NCBI GenBank assembly: GCA_002717185.1
Contig: PBDC01000110.1
Span: 1-14,878, forward strand
DNA from: Rhodospirillaceae bacterium
GTDB taxonomy: Bacteria; Pseudomonadota; Alphaproteobacteria; UBA8366; GCA-2717185
Length of the DNA stretch: 14,878 nucleotides
Direction of reading: 5' to 3'
Position 1 is the first letter of the stretch. Each line of letters starts with the position of its first letter. Of this stretch, positions 7,395 through 14,470 are shown in pieces. Under the pieces are notes generated by a model that saw only the letters and a list, made by a program, of their open reading frames with translations, ran no database searches and was not told the DNA's origin. The position numbers and the translations under genes were made by a program.

Positions 7395-7603
7395 CCACCA
7401 AACGGGTTTCCAAAGTCTCTTACAGATCACGCTGGCGACATAGTCTTCGCCTGTAATGAGAGCAGCTATGACCTGGATCTGCTAGACGGCAAAAACCGTC
7501 CTTATGCAGGCGCATCTCGCCATCACACTGTATTAAAAATTAGACCTTGGGTATCTATCAGCTTCGACGCGATGTCGATCTCGATGTTCCACAATCATGC
7601 AGA
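7395..7603. other. Spacer between convergent moaA and hydratase genes
   Basis: No gene is supported. A short hairpin with arms GACGG (7485-7489) and CCGTC (7496-7500) around CAAAAA lies about 90 bases after moaA. It could be a weak terminator, but lacks a T-run on either strand. The moaA frame stays open past its stop for some distance, which is more likely chance than coding. Confidence 0.3.
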
Positions 7604-8416
7604 TCATGTCTGCGCTTTCAACGCTGGTTCAGTAAATGTCAGGGCCAATTCAGCCGTGCCCAGTCCATCGACCATGAAGCCCAGCCGGTCGCCGGGCTGC
7701 GGGAAATAGGTCGTAACGATACTGCCCGTCATAACGATCATACCGGCCTGCAGGACCTTCCCCTGCCCCGCCAATTCGTCAGCCAACCAGGCCACTGCGG
7801 CCAGCGGATTGCCTAGCGCATCCGCCCCTGTGCCCTCGTCAATCACAGTGCCATTAACCCTTAACACGCCCCGCAGAGTTGGCAGATTCAGTTCCTGTAC
7901 GTTGGTCACGGCGGGCCCAAGGATATTCGCGGCATTCCAGGAATTCCCAGCGATAAGTGAGAATGCGTCGATTTCGTCGTAGTTTGCGTCGCGGTCCTCG
8001 ACAAGTTCAAAGGCTGGCATCACCGCACCGACGAACGGCGCGACGGTCTCGAGGCTATGCCCATCCGGCAGCATTGGCAAATCAGCCTTCAGCCTCACAG
8101 CGATCTCGCACTCCACCCCCAAATGCTGGAAGTCAGACAAATCCACGATTTGCGGAGACCCGAGGACGCGGCTGGCGAAAATAGCGCCTCCACAAGGATG
8201 GTCCAGTCCAACGAATGCCTGCATCGCCGGCGAGGTCAGTGCAATTTTGTAGCCGACAATGTCACCCGCTCCGTCAGCGATCAACAGGCGCTGGAATTCA
8301 TCCTGAATGGCGTAGGCCTCCTCGAGGGTGCCACTATTTTCCAATGGCCTAAAAGTTTCCTTACGCCGATAGGAGTTGAACAATTCCTGCGCAATCGATT
8401 TGTGCTCTGTCGCCAT
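7604..8416 (-). CDS. 2-keto-4-pentenoate hydratase family protein
   Basis: A 270-residue member of the MhpD/2-oxopent-4-enoate hydratase and 4-oxalocrotonate decarboxylase family, which acts on 2-keto-4-enoic acids from ring-cleavage pathways with a divalent metal. Visible landmarks are VGYKIALTS at 54-62, the probable metal ligands Glu102 and Glu104 in GVECEIAVRLK, and Glu137 in MPAFELVEDR, then GNSWNAANILG, LGNPLAAVAWLADEL at 201-215, and MTGSIVTTYFPQPGD at 229-243. The start at 8416 is chosen because GAGG lies just upstream on the minus strand (AGAGGAGCGG before ATG) and the protein then has normal family length. The frame stays open a further 66 codons upstream, but that part matches nothing in the family. 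Hydratase and decarboxylase activities cannot be told apart here. Confidence 0.9.
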   Translation of the reverse strand: MATEHKSIAQELFNSYRRKETFRPLENSGTLEEAYAIQDEFQRLLIADGAGDIVGYKIALTSPAMQAFVGLDHPCGGAIFASRVLGSPQIVDLSDFQHLGVECEIAVRLKADLPMLPDGHSLETVAPFVGAVMPAFELVEDRDANYDEIDAFSLIAGNSWNAANILGPAVTNVQELNLPTLRGVLRVNGTVIDEGTGADALGNPLAAVAWLADELAGQGKVLQAGMIVMTGSIVTTYFPQPGDRLGFMVDGLGTAELALTFTEPALKAQT

Positions 8417-8729
8417 CCGCTCCTCTGCTCGATCCCCGACCACCGCTGCAGCGTCTAATGAAGTCACAGCATAGCAGTTCCATGTGAAAAGATTGTAGCT
8501 GAATACAAAAGGATGTAAGTCCGGCCAACTAAACACTGCTTCCGCAACGGTCTCTGGATCTAAAGTAAAGCCGGTGCGCGTCCAGGTGTCGACAGATACA
8601 ACGCCAACGCGCAATCAGACCAATACTAAACAGCGTCAGAGCCCTCGGTTCGGCGATTTTATTACCGACAAAATCGATATCGATACCCAAGCCCTGCGGC
8701 TCCGCTTTAGCAACGAGCCTTGCCATCAT
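8417..8729 (-). other. Unexplained open stretch upstream of the hydratase
   Basis: Two overlapping minus-strand frames fill this interval: 8529-8729 (66 codons starting ATGATG) and the in-frame upstream extension of the hydratase from 8614. A change of frame near 8610 would join them into about 110 residues running from MARLVAKAEP through RVGVVSVDTWT and LDPETVAEAVF. The composite looks protein-like but was not recognised. It may be a decayed gene with a frameshift, or simply an untranslated leader of the hydratase. No ribosome binding site stands out for either frame. Confidence 0.25.
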
Positions 8730-8754
8730 TGCCTATGCTAGGAAGATGAAGAAA

Positions 8755-8771
8755 AAGTTTGCTGCAAACTT
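8755..8771. promoter_or_regulatory. Near-perfect dyad, candidate operator
   Basis: Arms AAGTTTGC (8755-8762) and GCAAACTT (8764-8771) flank a single central T, giving an 8+1+8 palindrome in noncoding DNA upstream of the hydratase transcription unit. The near-zero loop suggests a dimeric protein binding site, not an RNA hairpin. No regulator gene is present in the window. Confidence 0.4.
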
Positions 8772-8983
8772 AAGTATCGCCCCCTCTGATATTAAATTAC
8801 AACGACCTTATACCGTTGCAGGGCGGCGGCACCGGATTTTCATATATTAGGCACAAAAAACATCATAAAACATTGAAATGTTGTTTAAAATTAAATTTAT
8901 AACTCTCCTTAATTAATCCAATTTTTACAAAACAGTCGGAAGTTCCAAAACGCCCTCGTATCCAGCCGATGAATACGATCTCT
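8772..8983. other. AT-rich spacer with no recognised gene
   Basis: This stretch lies between the hydratase control region and the hyuB terminator. It is clearly more AT-rich than the genes. It holds a short inverted repeat AACATT (8869-8874) and AATGTT (8877-8882) and a run of A/T up to about 8935. No frame of convincing coding character was seen on either strand. It may contain the hydratase promoter. Confidence 0.35.
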
Positions 8984-9006
8984 GTCCAAAATTATATATT
9001 TTGGAC
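8984..9006. terminator. Hairpin downstream of hyuB
   Basis: Nine-base arms GTCCAAAAT (8984-8992) and ATTTTGGAC (8998-9006) surround a TATAT loop, 28 bases beyond the hyuB stop. On the minus strand a T-run precedes the stem, and none follows it. A second overlapping palindrome, TTTTGG-A-CCAAAA, spans 9000-9012. Terminator function is inferred from the position and stem. Confidence 0.5.
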
Positions 9007-9033
9007 CAAAAAATAGTTAGGTATCAAATGACG

Positions 9034-11040
9034 TCATGTGACTGGGAGGTTTCCGGCCGCTGCCAACTGCGGATATTGGTCAATCAAGTCGTCCAAAATT
9101 GCAGATACAACTGTCTCATCACGGTCCCGCTCGGCCGGATCGAGCGCTGCCATTGCTTCGAAAACGCGCCCCTTGATGAAGAACCGCCAATGGGTTGGCA
9201 ACGCCGCCAATCCCTCGGTCAGCGCACAGTAATTGGCCTCGGTCCAAACTTTCTCAAATTCTTCACGTTCCTCCCCAAAATCAAAGAACCCGTCATTCGT
9301 TTTAGCTCGCATAACTTGCCGACGGCGCTCTGTAGCGGTTTCGTCGACCAAGCCGTTAGACAAAACAACGCCGTAATCCCTATCAGCGCCTTCCGGTGAC
9401 ACAAAGCCGCGCTTGACGTCCATAAGCACGTTTTCAGCGGGTCGTTCCCACGGATTCCCCCAGCCTGCTGCGCCGCCACAAGCAATTTTGATCACATCAC
9501 CGGGGTCAACAGTCAGGATGTCTGTATTGCCGAGATCTACCTCTCGGTTGCTACCGGGATTCAGCAGAAAGGAGGAGGGGCCGCCGGCCTTACCGCCCAC
9601 GATTCCCCAAGCTCGAAATCGGGTCCGGTCGCGGTTACGCGCTGTGATTTTCGTGTTTGGCGCGTAGACACGGAATTCCAGTTCCGTCGCCGCCCCGCCG
9701 CGATAACGGCCGGCTCCCGCAGAATCTCGTGTCAGCCCATAGCGCAGGATGCGGATCGGTACTTCCGCTTCATTGATCTCTACCGGCGTGTTCTTCAAGA
9801 ACGAGGAATTCGCCCCCGAGCCATCAGCACCGTCCTCATGCGGGTTACCTCCGGCGCCGCCGGAGATAGGATCGATCGACGCAACGACACGCCGGCCGGT
9901 GCGGTGGTCAACGGAGTTCACGTTCATGATTGGCCCACCACTAGCCGGACATGCGGGTAGGCGCTCAGGCGCGACCTGCGCGAAGGCGCCAAAAATTACA
10001 TCCATAACCCGCGCTTCTGTGAGCGATCGCATGCCAACCGCTGCGGGAAACTCCGGGTTAACGATCGTCCCCTTCGGTAAAATGCAATTGCATACTCGCG
10101 TCATGCCCGAGTTGAGCAGTATCGACGGATCCAACGAATAGAGCACGTAGTCGAGCCCAACCATCATCAAAATGTGCCGCGGATCCCCGCCGGTCGGCAT
10201 GTTAATTGAGGATTCGAGTTGCGGGTCGCTACCTGTAAAATCGAACTCGATGCCGTCTCCGTCGATGGTTAACTTCAGCGCGATCCGACAAGGGTGGCCG
10301 CCGGCGGAGTCCTCATCCAAATAATCGGCGAAACGATATACGCCATCGGGTAGTGTCCGCACCAGGGCGCGCGTCTGCGCCTCAGCGTAATCTAGTAGGT
10401 CATACATACCTTGCCGGAACGCCTCGATCCCGAATCGGGCGATGATCTCCTTTACCTTGCGCTCACCCGTGTTCATCGCGGCAACTTGCGCCTTGAGGTC
10501 GCCCCAATTCTGATCCGGCACGCGCACATTTGTGCGGATGACGTCGAGGATAGGCTGGTTGAGCACACCTGCACTGTACAGTTTGGTCGGTGGGATCCGA
10601 ATTCCCTCCTGATGCACCTCAGTCAAGGTCCGCGACAGGCTCGCTGGCACTGCCCCACCCACATCCGTGTTGTGAACGTGGCCGACAGCAAAACAGACAA
10701 TCTCACCCTCATGAAAGACCGGCTTCCAAAGATGCATATCCGGCGGATGGGTGCAGACGTAGCCACTGTACGGGTCATTCGTCATGCAGATGTCACCATC
10801 CTCATAGTCGTCGAATACCCGTATCACGTTGCCGTAGTTGAGGCCTACGAACCAAGTCGCCCCAAGGTCGGTCGGTGTAGCAAAGGTTTGCCCGTCTGGC
10901 GTCGTCAAGCCGGTGGTAAAATCTTCTGTCTCCTTCACAAAAGTCGAATGGGCCGTGCGATAAAGAGTGAAGGCCATACTTTCCGCTGCCGCCGCGCAGT
11001 GGTTGGCCAAGATCTCGAGCATTACCTTGTCAATTGCCAT
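9034..11040 (-). CDS. hyuB: Hydantoinase B / oxoprolinase family subunit
   Basis: The B subunit of the HyuA/HyuB family, which with HyuA performs ATP-dependent opening of cyclic amides such as hydantoins or oxoproline; relatives are parts of acetophenone carboxylase. The 668-residue product has NDPYSG at 88-93, THPPDMHLW at 97-105, HVHNTDVGGAVP at 121-132 and EVHQEGIRIPP at 141-151, all typical of the family, and a glycine-rich CGGAAGWGNP segment before the C-terminal VSPEGADRDYGVVL element. After that element roughly 100 residues follow, which is longer than many family members. The ATG at 11040 lies 5 bases after the hyuA stop and starts the canonical MAIDKVMLEILAN; a longer frame to 11109 would only overlap hyuA. 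The exact substrate is unknown. Confidence 0.93.
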   Translation of the reverse strand: MAIDKVMLEILANHCAAAAESMAFTLYRTAHSTFVKETEDFTTGLTTPDGQTFATPTDLGATWFVGLNYGNVIRVFDDYEDGDICMTNDPYSGYVCTHPPDMHLWKPVFHEGEIVCFAVGHVHNTDVGGAVPASLSRTLTEVHQEGIRIPPTKLYSAGVLNQPILDVIRTNVRVPDQNWGDLKAQVAAMNTGERKVKEIIARFGIEAFRQGMYDLLDYAEAQTRALVRTLPDGVYRFADYLDEDSAGGHPCRIALKLTIDGDGIEFDFTGSDPQLESSINMPTGGDPRHILMMVGLDYVLYSLDPSILLNSGMTRVCNCILPKGTIVNPEFPAAVGMRSLTEARVMDVIFGAFAQVAPERLPACPASGGPIMNVNSVDHRTGRRVVASIDPISGGAGGNPHEDGADGSGANSSFLKNTPVEINEAEVPIRILRYGLTRDSAGAGRYRGGAATELEFRVYAPNTKITARNRDRTRFRAWGIVGGKAGGPSSFLLNPGSNREVDLGNTDILTVDPGDVIKIACGGAAGWGNPWERPAENVLMDVKRGFVSPEGADRDYGVVLSNGLVDETATERRRQVMRAKTNDGFFDFGEEREEFEKVWTEANYCALTEGLAALPTHWRFFIKGRVFEAMAALDPAERDRDETVVSAILDDLIDQYPQLAAAGNLPVT

Positions 11041-11045
11041 TGTCT

Positions 11046-13079
11046 CTATCCGTTCAACAAGATATTTCCATAGGCGTCGATCTCGGCAGTAAACCCACCG
11101 AGAATACATGTGGTGCAGTCGTCCTGCTGAATCACCGCAGGACCCACAACAGTCTGACCTGCGCGCAAAGTCGCACGGTCATACAAAGCAGCCTGATGCT
11201 TAGCGCTGTCATAAAACACGTCGATTGTCCCTTTCGACACTGGTGCTTCCTCAATAGAGGGGAGTTCGCGAAGTTCCGGTTTCGGTGCAGCGCCCACGAT
11301 CACTAGGCGCAAGTTGATAATTTGTACCGCTGCTTCCTCGTCAGCATGATCATAAACGCGCGCATGCTCCTTGTGGAATGCTTTGGCGATAGATGCCAAG
11401 TCGCCATTCTCAATCCACTCTTCCTGCAACACTGTCTCGATCTCAAAAGACTGTCCACGATAACGTAGGTCCGCGGTGTAGAGCATCGCGGCTTCCCCTT
11501 CGAAGCCCTGCTCCTCGCGCAGCCACGCTGTCGCGCGCCGCCGCAATGTGGCATAGCCGTCACGCAACGTTCGCGCCGCCGTGTCAAGGTCGCAATACAC
11601 AGTGCTTATAAAATCATTCTTGATATCGGCTATTAGACCGCCGAAAGCGCTCAACACACCCGGCGTTGTTGGAACCGTGACCCGGGTCATACCGAGCTCT
11701 CTAGCAACAAAACAGCCAAGCATCGGCCCCGCCCCACCGAAGGCCTGAAGCGTAAATTCACGAAGATCAATGCCATAGCGCGAAACTAGCTTGCTAACTT
11801 CGAGATACATGCCAGACACAGCGACTTTGATGATCGCTTCCGCAGTTTCCTTAAGCCCAAGATCGAGTTGCCTAGCGACTTCAGCGACTGCTCCGCGGGC
11901 CTTATCCTTGTCGACATCAACCGCGCTGTACCCAAGTTCCGTCTCGCCAAGGAACCCACAGACACAAAAGGCATCAGTTATCGTGGCCTTGGTTCCGCCC
12001 TTTCCGTAGCAAGCTGGTCCTGGGTTCGACCCGGCGCTTTCCGGCCCGACTTTAAGAACGCCCTGCGCATCCACCCAGGCAATCGAACCACCACCCTCTC
12101 CAATGGAAGTGACCGAAATGGTCGGGATAAAGATTGGGAACTCACCAATCATCTCGCCAATGCCGTATTGTGGCGTGCCGTTTCGAATAAACGCGACATC
12201 GGCACTGGTACCACCGATATCGATACTCATGGTATTTTCATCGCCTGTCATCCGAGCGACATAGCTGGCTCCGATAACACCCGCCGCAGTTCCAGAGAGT
12301 AGCATTTGCGCACACTGAGTCTTGCCAAGTGCAGCACTCATCACACCGCCATTCGATTTAGTGATCATTGGTCGCGCCAATACGCCTGCGTCGGCAAGAG
12401 AATTCTCCAGTGCCGTCAGATAATCCGCGACGCGCGGCTGCACATAACCCGAAACGACGGCGGTGACGGTGCGTTCGTATTCCCGTATTACCGGCCAAAC
12501 CTCGCTCGCGCAGATCACCGACAAGTCCGGCGCTTCCCTGTTCACAATATCGCGGACGTGCCTTTCATGCGCATCGTTGCGATAGGCGTGTAGCAGAGCG
12601 ACAACGATGGCTTCCCCTCCTACTTCCCGGACGCCAGCTATCGCCGAACGCACACTATCCTCATCTACCGCTTGGTCCTCACTGCCATCGGCCAGGATGC
12701 GCCCACCAATCTGAAAAACCTTTTCCTTCGTGACCAGAGGCACCGGCCTGCGCGAAAATAGATCGTAGGGATCCGGCATTTTGAGACGGGCGACTTCTAA
12801 TACATCTTCGAAATTTTTGGTCGTAAAGAGACAGAGATTAACGCCCTTGCGCTGGATGACAGTGTTAACTCCCACTGTCGTACCGTGCGTAAAATAAGAC
12901 ACATCTGCCGGCGTAATGCCGTAACGTTCTTTCAGTGTCGCAAGGCCCTCAACGACCTCCGCCCCAGGTCGGTCCGGCGTCGACAACACTTTATGGGTGT
13001 GGACAGTGCCATTTGCCTCATCAAAGGCGCAAAAATCAGTGAATGTGCCGCCAATATCGACGCCAATACGGTAACTCAT
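11046..13079 (-). CDS. hyuA: Hydantoinase A / oxoprolinase family subunit
   Basis: The ATP-binding A subunit that pairs with HyuB. The 677-residue protein begins with the actin-like phosphate loop DIGGTFTD at 8-15 and carries THGTTVGVNT at 64-73, EYERTVTAVVSGYV at 199-212, SNGGVMS at 241-247, the second phosphate motif DIGGTSADV at 286-294, GEGGGSIAW around 325-333, and GPESAGSNPGPACYGKGG at 343-360. FGGAGP follows later. These are the hallmarks of the hydantoinase/oxoprolinase fold, and the length is normal. It is the first gene of a two-gene minus-strand operon and is divergent from the PhyH gene, with 180 bases between starts. ATP-dependent amide opening is the family function; carboxylase-like activity is the alternative. 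Confidence 0.95.
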   Translation of the reverse strand: MSYRIGVDIGGTFTDFCAFDEANGTVHTHKVLSTPDRPGAEVVEGLATLKERYGITPADVSYFTHGTTVGVNTVIQRKGVNLCLFTTKNFEDVLEVARLKMPDPYDLFSRRPVPLVTKEKVFQIGGRILADGSEDQAVDEDSVRSAIAGVREVGGEAIVVALLHAYRNDAHERHVRDIVNREAPDLSVICASEVWPVIREYERTVTAVVSGYVQPRVADYLTALENSLADAGVLARPMITKSNGGVMSAALGKTQCAQMLLSGTAAGVIGASYVARMTGDENTMSIDIGGTSADVAFIRNGTPQYGIGEMIGEFPIFIPTISVTSIGEGGGSIAWVDAQGVLKVGPESAGSNPGPACYGKGGTKATITDAFCVCGFLGETELGYSAVDVDKDKARGAVAEVARQLDLGLKETAEAIIKVAVSGMYLEVSKLVSRYGIDLREFTLQAFGGAGPMLGCFVARELGMTRVTVPTTPGVLSAFGGLIADIKNDFISTVYCDLDTAARTLRDGYATLRRRATAWLREEQGFEGEAAMLYTADLRYRGQSFEIETVLQEEWIENGDLASIAKAFHKEHARVYDHADEEAAVQIINLRLVIVGAAPKPELRELPSIEEAPVSKGTIDVFYDSAKHQAALYDRATLRAGQTVVGPAVIQQDDCTTCILGGFTAEIDAYGNILLNG

Positions 13080-13101
13080 ATTTAAACGCTACCCCGCAAT
13101 A

Positions 13102-13115
13102 CCTAGTGTGCTAGG
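13102..13115. promoter_or_regulatory. Small palindrome upstream of hyuA
   Basis: CCTAG (13102-13106) and CTAGG (13111-13115) flank TGTG in the intergenic region shared by hyuA and the PhyH gene, 23 bases before the hyuA start. The position, close to where the hyuA promoter should be, fits an operator. Five-base arms are short, so chance cannot be excluded. Confidence 0.3.
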
Positions 13116-13224
13116 CCAACGTTCTACTATAAGGATATGTCTAAAGCGTAGAATAAACTGAACGCAGGTCGGGTTAATCGAATATCGAGCCGATGTCGAT
13201 CTGTTAAACCTTCTCACCTATTCT

Positions 13225-13249
13225 TTCGTCGTTCCTGACGAACAACGAA
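13225..13249 (+). promoter_or_regulatory. Leader hairpin just before the PhyH gene
   Basis: Ten-base arms TTCGTCGTTC (13225-13234) and GAACAACGAA (13240-13249) pair at nine of ten positions around a 5-base loop, immediately ahead of the AGAGG ribosome binding site of the gene starting at 13260. It could shape translation initiation as RNA or serve as a DNA operator. Confidence 0.4.
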
Positions 13250-13259
13250 GAGGCCCGCC

Positions 13260-14072
13260 ATGCAGTTGACCGCCGCGCAGTGTGCACATTACGAACAAAA
13301 TGGCTTTCTGATTTTTCCTGAGCTCTTTTCACCGAAGGAGGTCGCCATTCTCCGCGGTGAGGTCGAGCGCGTTTCGAAAATTGACTCGGAATGTATCTTC
13401 CGTGAGGAAACTGGCGGGCCCGCAAAGACGATCTTTCGGATGCACGAAGATAACGGTGAAACTAAATCTGCCGCAGTCCGCGCCGCAGCACGATCTCCCC
13501 GATCTCTTGGGGTCGCACAACAACTGCTGGGCGACCATGCACTTTACCTTCATCACAGCAAAGTAAACGTGAAGGCCGCGATACAAGGGTCCGCCTGGCC
13601 CTGGCATCAGGATTTCGGCGCCTGGCACCTTGACGGGGTCGGTAAGCCGCAACTGACCACCATGGTCGTCATGCTAGATGAAGCGACAGAATTCAACGGT
13701 TGCCTATACCTTTTGCCAGGCAGCCATCACGAGGGGCGGCATCAGCCCTATTGGGACGACTCGACAGCATACAGCCTATGGGCGGTCGGGCCGAAGGAAA
13801 TGCGCAAAATGATCGCGCGCTATCCAGACCCCGTTCCGTTGACGGGCAAGCCAGGAACGGCTGCAATCTTCCACTGCAACAATCTGCATGCATCAGGACA
13901 TAATTTATCGGCGCAGGACCGCCGCCAAATATTTTTCTGCTACAATCGCGTAGCCAACCATCCTGAAGAAGTCGAAAACCCGCGGCCGGACTATGTTCGC
14001 TCCCAAAACTGGGAACCGATGAGGCTAGCATCTGATGGCGGCATCCTGGAAAGCGCTACGAAATTTGCCTAA
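13260..14072 (+). CDS. PhyH-family Fe(II)/2-oxoglutarate dioxygenase
   Basis: A 270-residue member of the phytanoyl-CoA dioxygenase family (PF05721), cytosolic enzymes that hydroxylate small molecules using Fe(II), O2 and 2-oxoglutarate. The iron triad is visible: His116 and Asp118 in WPWHQDFG, and His210 in NNLHASGHNLS; the following RRQ at 221-223 supplies the likely 2-oxoglutarate-binding Arg. KVNVKAAIQG before the HxD motif and LLPGSHHEG at 151-159 are also typical. The AGAGG upstream of the ATG at 13260 supports this start. It is divergent from hyuA, so it may be co-regulated with it. The HHSKVNVKAA-to-WHQDF region recalls ectoine hydroxylases, but no ectoine genes are nearby; the substrate is unknown. 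Confidence 0.93.
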   Translation: MQLTAAQCAHYEQNGFLIFPELFSPKEVAILRGEVERVSKIDSECIFREETGGPAKTIFRMHEDNGETKSAAVRAAARSPRSLGVAQQLLGDHALYLHHSKVNVKAAIQGSAWPWHQDFGAWHLDGVGKPQLTTMVVMLDEATEFNGCLYLLPGSHHEGRHQPYWDDSTAYSLWAVGPKEMRKMIARYPDPVPLTGKPGTAAIFHCNNLHASGHNLSAQDRRQIFFCYNRVANHPEEVENPRPDYVRSQNWEPMRLASDGGILESATKFA

Positions 14073-14085
14073 CGGCGGCGCAAAT

Positions 14086-14103
14086 TTTTGGTCGAGACCA
14101 AAA
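14086..14103. terminator. Hairpin downstream of the PhyH gene
   Basis: Eight-base arms TTTTGGTC (14086-14093) and GACCAAAA (14096-14103) around GA begin 13 bases after the stop codon. Its core matches the hairpins at 4477 and 8984. It is a likely terminator by position, though there is no T-run after it on the plus strand. Confidence 0.45.
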
Positions 14104-14106
14104 TGG

Positions 14107-14211
14107 ATGGTAAAAGTGCCTTTGTTTAATTTAAAAATCGCTGATTTTAGCAAAGACATGGAGTTCATTCCCGATATCGGTAAACGTCACGCCATTACTA
14201 GCTTCGTTTAG
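14107..14211 (+). CDS. Possible 34-residue small protein
   Basis: A short frame runs from ATG at 14107 to TAG at 14209-14211, just after the PhyH hairpin. The product reads MVKVPLFNLK with acidic and basic residues mixed through the rest and ends ITSFV. It has no signal peptide, no membrane segment and no clear Shine-Dalgarno sequence. No family was recognised; it may be a real micro-ORF, a remnant of a larger gene, or chance. Confidence 0.18.
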   Translation: MVKVPLFNLKIADFSKDMEFIPDIGKRHAITSFV

Positions 14212-14347
14212 GTAAGTTGCGCAGCTGATTTAATTCAGTCTCTAAAATTACGGCCTGAGATTTATTGTTAACCGAATGTAAATGGTTGCATTAATGTATA
14301 GAAGACGCTTATTAAGCTTAAATTCGAATGCTATTTATTTATTTTTT
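14212..14347. other. AT-rich spacer before the lipoprotein leader
   Basis: No coding frame is supported. A 10-base palindrome TTAAGCTTAA lies at 14312-14321. A promoter-like pair, TTGCAT at 14286-14291 and TTATTA at 14309-14314 with a 17-base spacer, would direct transcription into the downstream structured leader and lipoprotein gene. Both boxes are poor matches to the sigma-70 consensus. Confidence 0.3.
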
Positions 14348-14416
14348 CGGACGACTTGCATGGCGACTGCTGATAAACAGTATTTTACTGCTAAAATGCA
14401 AAATTGAGGCAGTCCG
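14348..14416 (+). ncRNA. Potentially structured 5' leader of the lipoprotein gene
   Basis: Nested complementary segments can be read: CGGAC (14348-14352) with GTCCG (14412-14416), then TTGCAT (14356-14361) with ATGCAA (14396-14401), then a central CAGT-ATTTT-ACTG hairpin (14378-14390). The outer helices are separated by unequal internal loops of 3 and 10 bases. The element ends 54 bases before the start codon of the lipoprotein. It may be a cis-regulatory RNA or chance pairing in AT-rich DNA. Confidence 0.25.
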
Positions 14417-14458
14417 GATAAATGAGTAAAATAAGCTCCGGTATTCGGGGACAATGTC

Positions 14459-14464
14459 AGGAGG
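14459..14464 (+). promoter_or_regulatory. Strong Shine-Dalgarno for the lipoprotein gene
   Basis: AGGAGG six bases before the ATG at 14471 is the best ribosome binding site in the window. It fixes this start and suggests efficient translation. Confidence 0.85.
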
Positions 14465-14470
14465 AACACG

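Noticed and set aside
11041..11109. Longer N-terminus of HyuB (23 extra residues)
   Set aside because: It overlaps the coding end of hyuA, has no family likeness, and the ATG at 11040 begins the canonical HyuB N-terminus 5 bases after the hyuA stop.
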